Below are positions 60,621 to 64,000 of a stretch of DNA of 64,000 nucleotides, piece by piece. The DNA lies in assembly GCF_048771995.1 (NCBI RefSeq), contig NC_133030.1:39990001-40054000 (forward strand), in the 5' to 3' direction. The position numbers and the translations under genes are program-made. The number at the start of each line of letters is the position of its first letter. Position 1 is the first letter of the stretch. The notes under the pieces are model-generated. The model made no database searches. It saw only the letters and a program-made list of their open reading frames with translations, and had not been told where the DNA came from. The DNA is from Taeniopygia guttata (taxonomy: Eukaryota; Chordata; Aves; Passeriformes; Estrildidae).

Positions 60621-61000
60621 GTGTTGCGTTCTTGTTCCATAACGGCGCTGTTCGGTGCAGCCCAAGTCTGGTGGCATTTGGCACAGCACTCAGTTTAAAA
60701 GCTTGTTTCCAGGAGTCTGTATCTGGATGAGTTAGGATGCTGAAGCATCGAGCTTGCTGCTGGTAACCTGATGCTTCTTTGGGGAAGTCCATGTCGGGCT
60801 GTGTGACTTTCTCATGATTTGCTGCTATTTGGTATTACAAGCAGCAGGTAGAAATTGGTAAAAATAACAGTAGAATTGTTGACAATGACTGTACTATAGG
60901 TCTTCAGAAAACAAAGCATTAAACATTTGAAAACTGGATTAAAAGGCCTTGTATGGATAAGAAACTCTTCATAAATAGTGATCAGAAATGTTCACAGTTT
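60621..61000. other. Intergenic, nothing recognised
   Basis: AT-rich sequence between the CpG island and a CR1 fragment. Confidence 0.5.
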
Positions 61001-61075
61001 ATCACAGGATATTCTGAGTTGGAAGTGACCCACAAGGATCATTGAGTCCAACTCTTAATCTTTAGCCATGCAGGG
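61001..61075 (-). mobile_element. CR1 LINE 3' end fragment
   Basis: On the + strand 'atcacaggatattctgagtt', 'ggaagtgacccacaaggatc' and 'attgagtccaactcttaat' are the reverse complement of a young avian CR1 3' terminus. Only about 75 bp remain recognisable. Confidence 0.8.
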
Positions 61076-64000
61076 CCTTCAAGTTTTCTCAAGATATCCT
61101 TGGCAGGGTATGGGATTTTCACATTCTTTGAAAAATATCCCACATCTCAAGGCAGTTGCAAGTGGGTAGCTAAATTCTCCAGCTCCTCTTAGACCAAGTA
61201 TAAATGGCACCAGGGAGTGAATTGCAGAGATCCTTAATGGCAACAGCTCAGAGCAATGTGGAGCGCGCTGGCTTGAGCCCAAAGGTGGGGCATCCTGCCT
61301 GCAGGGTGTCCTGCCCAAGGATGGGGTACCCTGTGCCCACCTCCCTGGAGCTACTCTGAGCAAACCCCATGCCTGCTCCTCACTGCCTATTAACTGTGAA
61401 TGCTAGAAAGTTCGATGCAGATATTTTTAACCTGTGCACAATTAACCAAACCAAACACTGGGGAGGAGTAAGGTGCAGGACCTGCTGACCTAAGCCTCCA
61501 GGACTGTCTGCATTACATTATTGTCTTGTGCCCTTATGTCACTGTGTTACAGAGTAAACCTGTCTCCTCCTGCTCGATCTGACTGCACATTCTCTTCTGA
61601 GGCAGGCAAGATTGTTAAGGCAGTGCCACCAGTTGTTGACCCACATTTGATGATCTTAGCACCTGCGTGCTCTCAATACCACATGGATTCTCCAGCACTG
61701 CCATTGGCTTTGCTTCCGCCATGTATTTTCCTGCTAGCCCGTTGTCTTCCTCCCTCTCAGTCCCTTCAGCAGCAGCTGCTAGAAGCCATTACAGGGCTGC
61801 CCTCTTCTCATCCTAAGTGGGTCTTGTAATAAGAAAAGGAAACGTTTTTTTCCTTGCTGTCTGGTAGGGGAAGCAGGTGATTCTTCTGATTATTGCCCTT
61901 AAAATGAATAAGCTATAAAGGGTACTTTAAAATGTTATTAGTGTGTTGAAGTAGTAATGTTAATAGTTAATTCATGCTCAATAATATTATATCTTTTAAA
62001 TATTATTATTATTATATTGTCTTGTCGAAACAGCTTTAAAGGTTCTTCATGGGCTTTTAGTTAAGGCAAAGCACCAGCAGTGGGAACAGCAGAGCAATGA
62101 CAGTGGGTGTGCATCCAGCTCTGGGTGAGATGCAGTCATGGGGCTTGGGCAGGACTCAGACACTTCAGTTCAAAGCTGTGACAATGAGAGCTGCCCCTCA
62201 ATGATTGTCTGAGCCTGGCCTGAAGGCTGTGGATGCCACACTGCCATGTGGTGAAGGACTTCATTAACACTGAGTCCTCCCGTGTTTCAGCCCCCATGCA
62301 GACCCACAGTCCCAGGGATCCTCAGCCATCATCCTACAGGGCCTGCCTGGAGTGGGCCTGGTATCCTGGTGCTTTCCTTGGAAATAACCTCTGCTCATTT
62401 TTCAGCAGGTTGGAGGCTATTGCACTGAGGAGCTGGGTTGTGTCCCTCCGCCCAAGGTGTCTTGGAAGCACCTAGGCCAGTGAGCTGCTCATCACACACC
62501 TTTGGCAAGGTGCTGCTTCATGTAGACTCTTCAAAATTTCTTTTGTTGAAGAAAAAGGAGCAACTGCGGAAAGATTTCTGCAGAAGAGGTGGTGTCAGCT
62601 CCAGTCCCTGGACACAGCTACTCAGTGGCTATTTCATGGGAAAGATAAGCTCTCATTGGAGCATGGCCTGAAGCCGTGGATGTCCTGCTCTCCAGGCAAG
62701 CACTGCCATGCCTTCACCATCTTTCACAATCTCCTGAAGATGCTGATTGTTTGCAAGAGTTCAAAAGTGAATGGATGAAAAGGCCAATCTATTAAATCTA
62801 TTTAATAAAATGACAGCACTCAGAAATTGCCTGAACCAAAGAGGGCTGTTGAGAGAATATTTAGAGACAGTACCACTCTGTTTTCCTGTTCCTACATTTT
62901 TCTCCAAGCACCTGCCTTTGGCCATTACAGGAGACAAAATACAAGATTAGACTGACTTTCAGCAAGTAAGCAGGATATTTTTATAAAAATGTATCTATAA
63001 AATAAGAAATATAAAATATAAATTGCATATATATTTACAAAGCTACATAGGCCTTTCTGTACTGTCTTCTTGGTACCATTTTACAAAATCCCAAGTTTTG
63101 TTGTGAATGAATTTTGGGTGGTGATTCTAGCTGTATGAGAAAGGTTAAAATTAATGAGTAATAAAGTAATGAAAATAAGAATAACATTAAGGTTGCAAAG
63201 TTAAGCACTTAGAAGAAAGAAAATACCAAACTAAAGGGACTCATACTCTTAGGTTTGTAGTTTTTTGAAAATTTCCAGTCTGATGTCCTGCTGTGTGTAC
63301 CAGGAGATAGAATTGCTCCATGCAGTAATACTCTGTTTTTAACATGGGCTCCCTCCCTTGTTTATATCACAATGTGGAGAGTGACTAGCGTTGAATAAGA
63401 GCACAGAGTGGAGGAGAGAACAGCCTGCAGAGTCCTACCTCCTCCTCCCCCCTGCAGAAGCTCATGAGCAGAGAGAGGAGCTGCTGGTGAACGCTGCTGG
63501 TGGTCATCAAGTGCTGTGAGATGGTCACCCAGTGCCCCTGAGAGCCTGCCAGTGTGATGTTGGATGTCTTCAGTAAAATCACATTTTTCAACAGAGAGTT
63601 CAGATGGCTGCTCATTCTGGATGCTAACTGAGGTCACCTGTAGAAGTGTTACTCCCACCTCACCTCCAGTCAGCTAAAGCTGTGCATGTCCAACAGCTCC
63701 ACTTACTATTAGTGAAATTTCTATGTCAGGGCCTTCTTCTAAATTTCTTTTTCACTGGAAGCAGGATTAGCTCATAGTATACATAAGCACATACTTTAAA
63801 GAATGTATCTTTCTGCTTAAGGCAGACATTTATAGTGAGGTATTTTACTGTAAAAATAACATGAGAGCAACAACAACACTGATAACCAGAGAGTTATCTA
63901 ATGCTTTACATGCAAGTACATGTAAAGGCTGAAAATTGATGTTTTGGTATAATAATTTTTTAACTGTGATCAGATATGCATATAGATATAGTTTTTATGC
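61076..64000. other. Intergenic to window end, no gene seen
   Basis: No exon or repeat family recognised. It contains an (ATT)n run at about 61995-62016 and a 9-bp-stem hairpin (CTTTACATG/CATGTAAAG, 63904-63927). 62980-63220 is very AT-rich. Confidence 0.5.

Overview
The window looks like vertebrate nuclear DNA from a bird, probably a songbird or close relative. The coding exons are small and separated by AT-rich introns. CpG islands mark promoters. The dispersed repeats are mainly CR1 LINE fragments, plus a roughly 1.1 kb LTR of a type I associate with passerine genomes. The IkappaB-alpha protein also reads as the avian form. Gene order is PRORP - PSMA6 - NFKBIA, the synteny known from human chromosome 14q13 and chicken chromosome 5.

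Layout. 1-850 holds the last intron, last coding exon and short 3' UTR of PRORP (protein-only mitochondrial RNase P nuclease, + strand). 850-4700 is intergenic, with an old CR1 3' end at about 3970-4095. 4726-15820 holds the complete PSMA6 gene (20S proteasome alpha-1 subunit, + strand, seven coding exons, 246 aa). It starts in a CpG island; intron 1 carries a CR1 fragment and intron 4 a solo LTR. 15820-44800 is about 29 kb without a recognisable gene. It contains two CR1 copies of one subfamily (18.2-18.6 kb minus; 37.0-38.7 kb plus), an LTR-like stretch at 22.6-23.1 kb, homopolymer tracts and several stretches that look like conserved non-coding DNA. 44800-48700 holds the complete NFKBIA gene (IkappaB-alpha, minus strand, six exons, 313 aa), convergent with PSMA6, with a CpG island and five sequence-perfect NF-kappaB sites in its promoter and first two introns. 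48865-50165 holds a CR1 3' end interrupted by a short element that has a second copy about 1.1 kb away. 50-64 kb is gene-poor. It includes a perfect 20-bp-stem hairpin at 53841-53885 and an orphan CpG island at about 60.1-60.6 kb with a possible first exon.

Functional links. PRORP and PSMA6 are head-to-tail neighbours. PSMA6 and NFKBIA are linked by pathway as well as position: phosphorylated IkappaB-alpha is ubiquitinated and destroyed by the proteasome of which PSMA6 is a ring subunit. NFKBIA is itself induced by NF-kappaB through the kappaB sites seen here, giving the classical negative feedback loop.

I found no convincing new multi-gene system. The best leads are the perfect hairpin, the short repeated element near NFKBIA, the intronic kappaB sites and the orphan CpG island. 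All calls come from reading the sequence and from recalled protein families; no database search was run.
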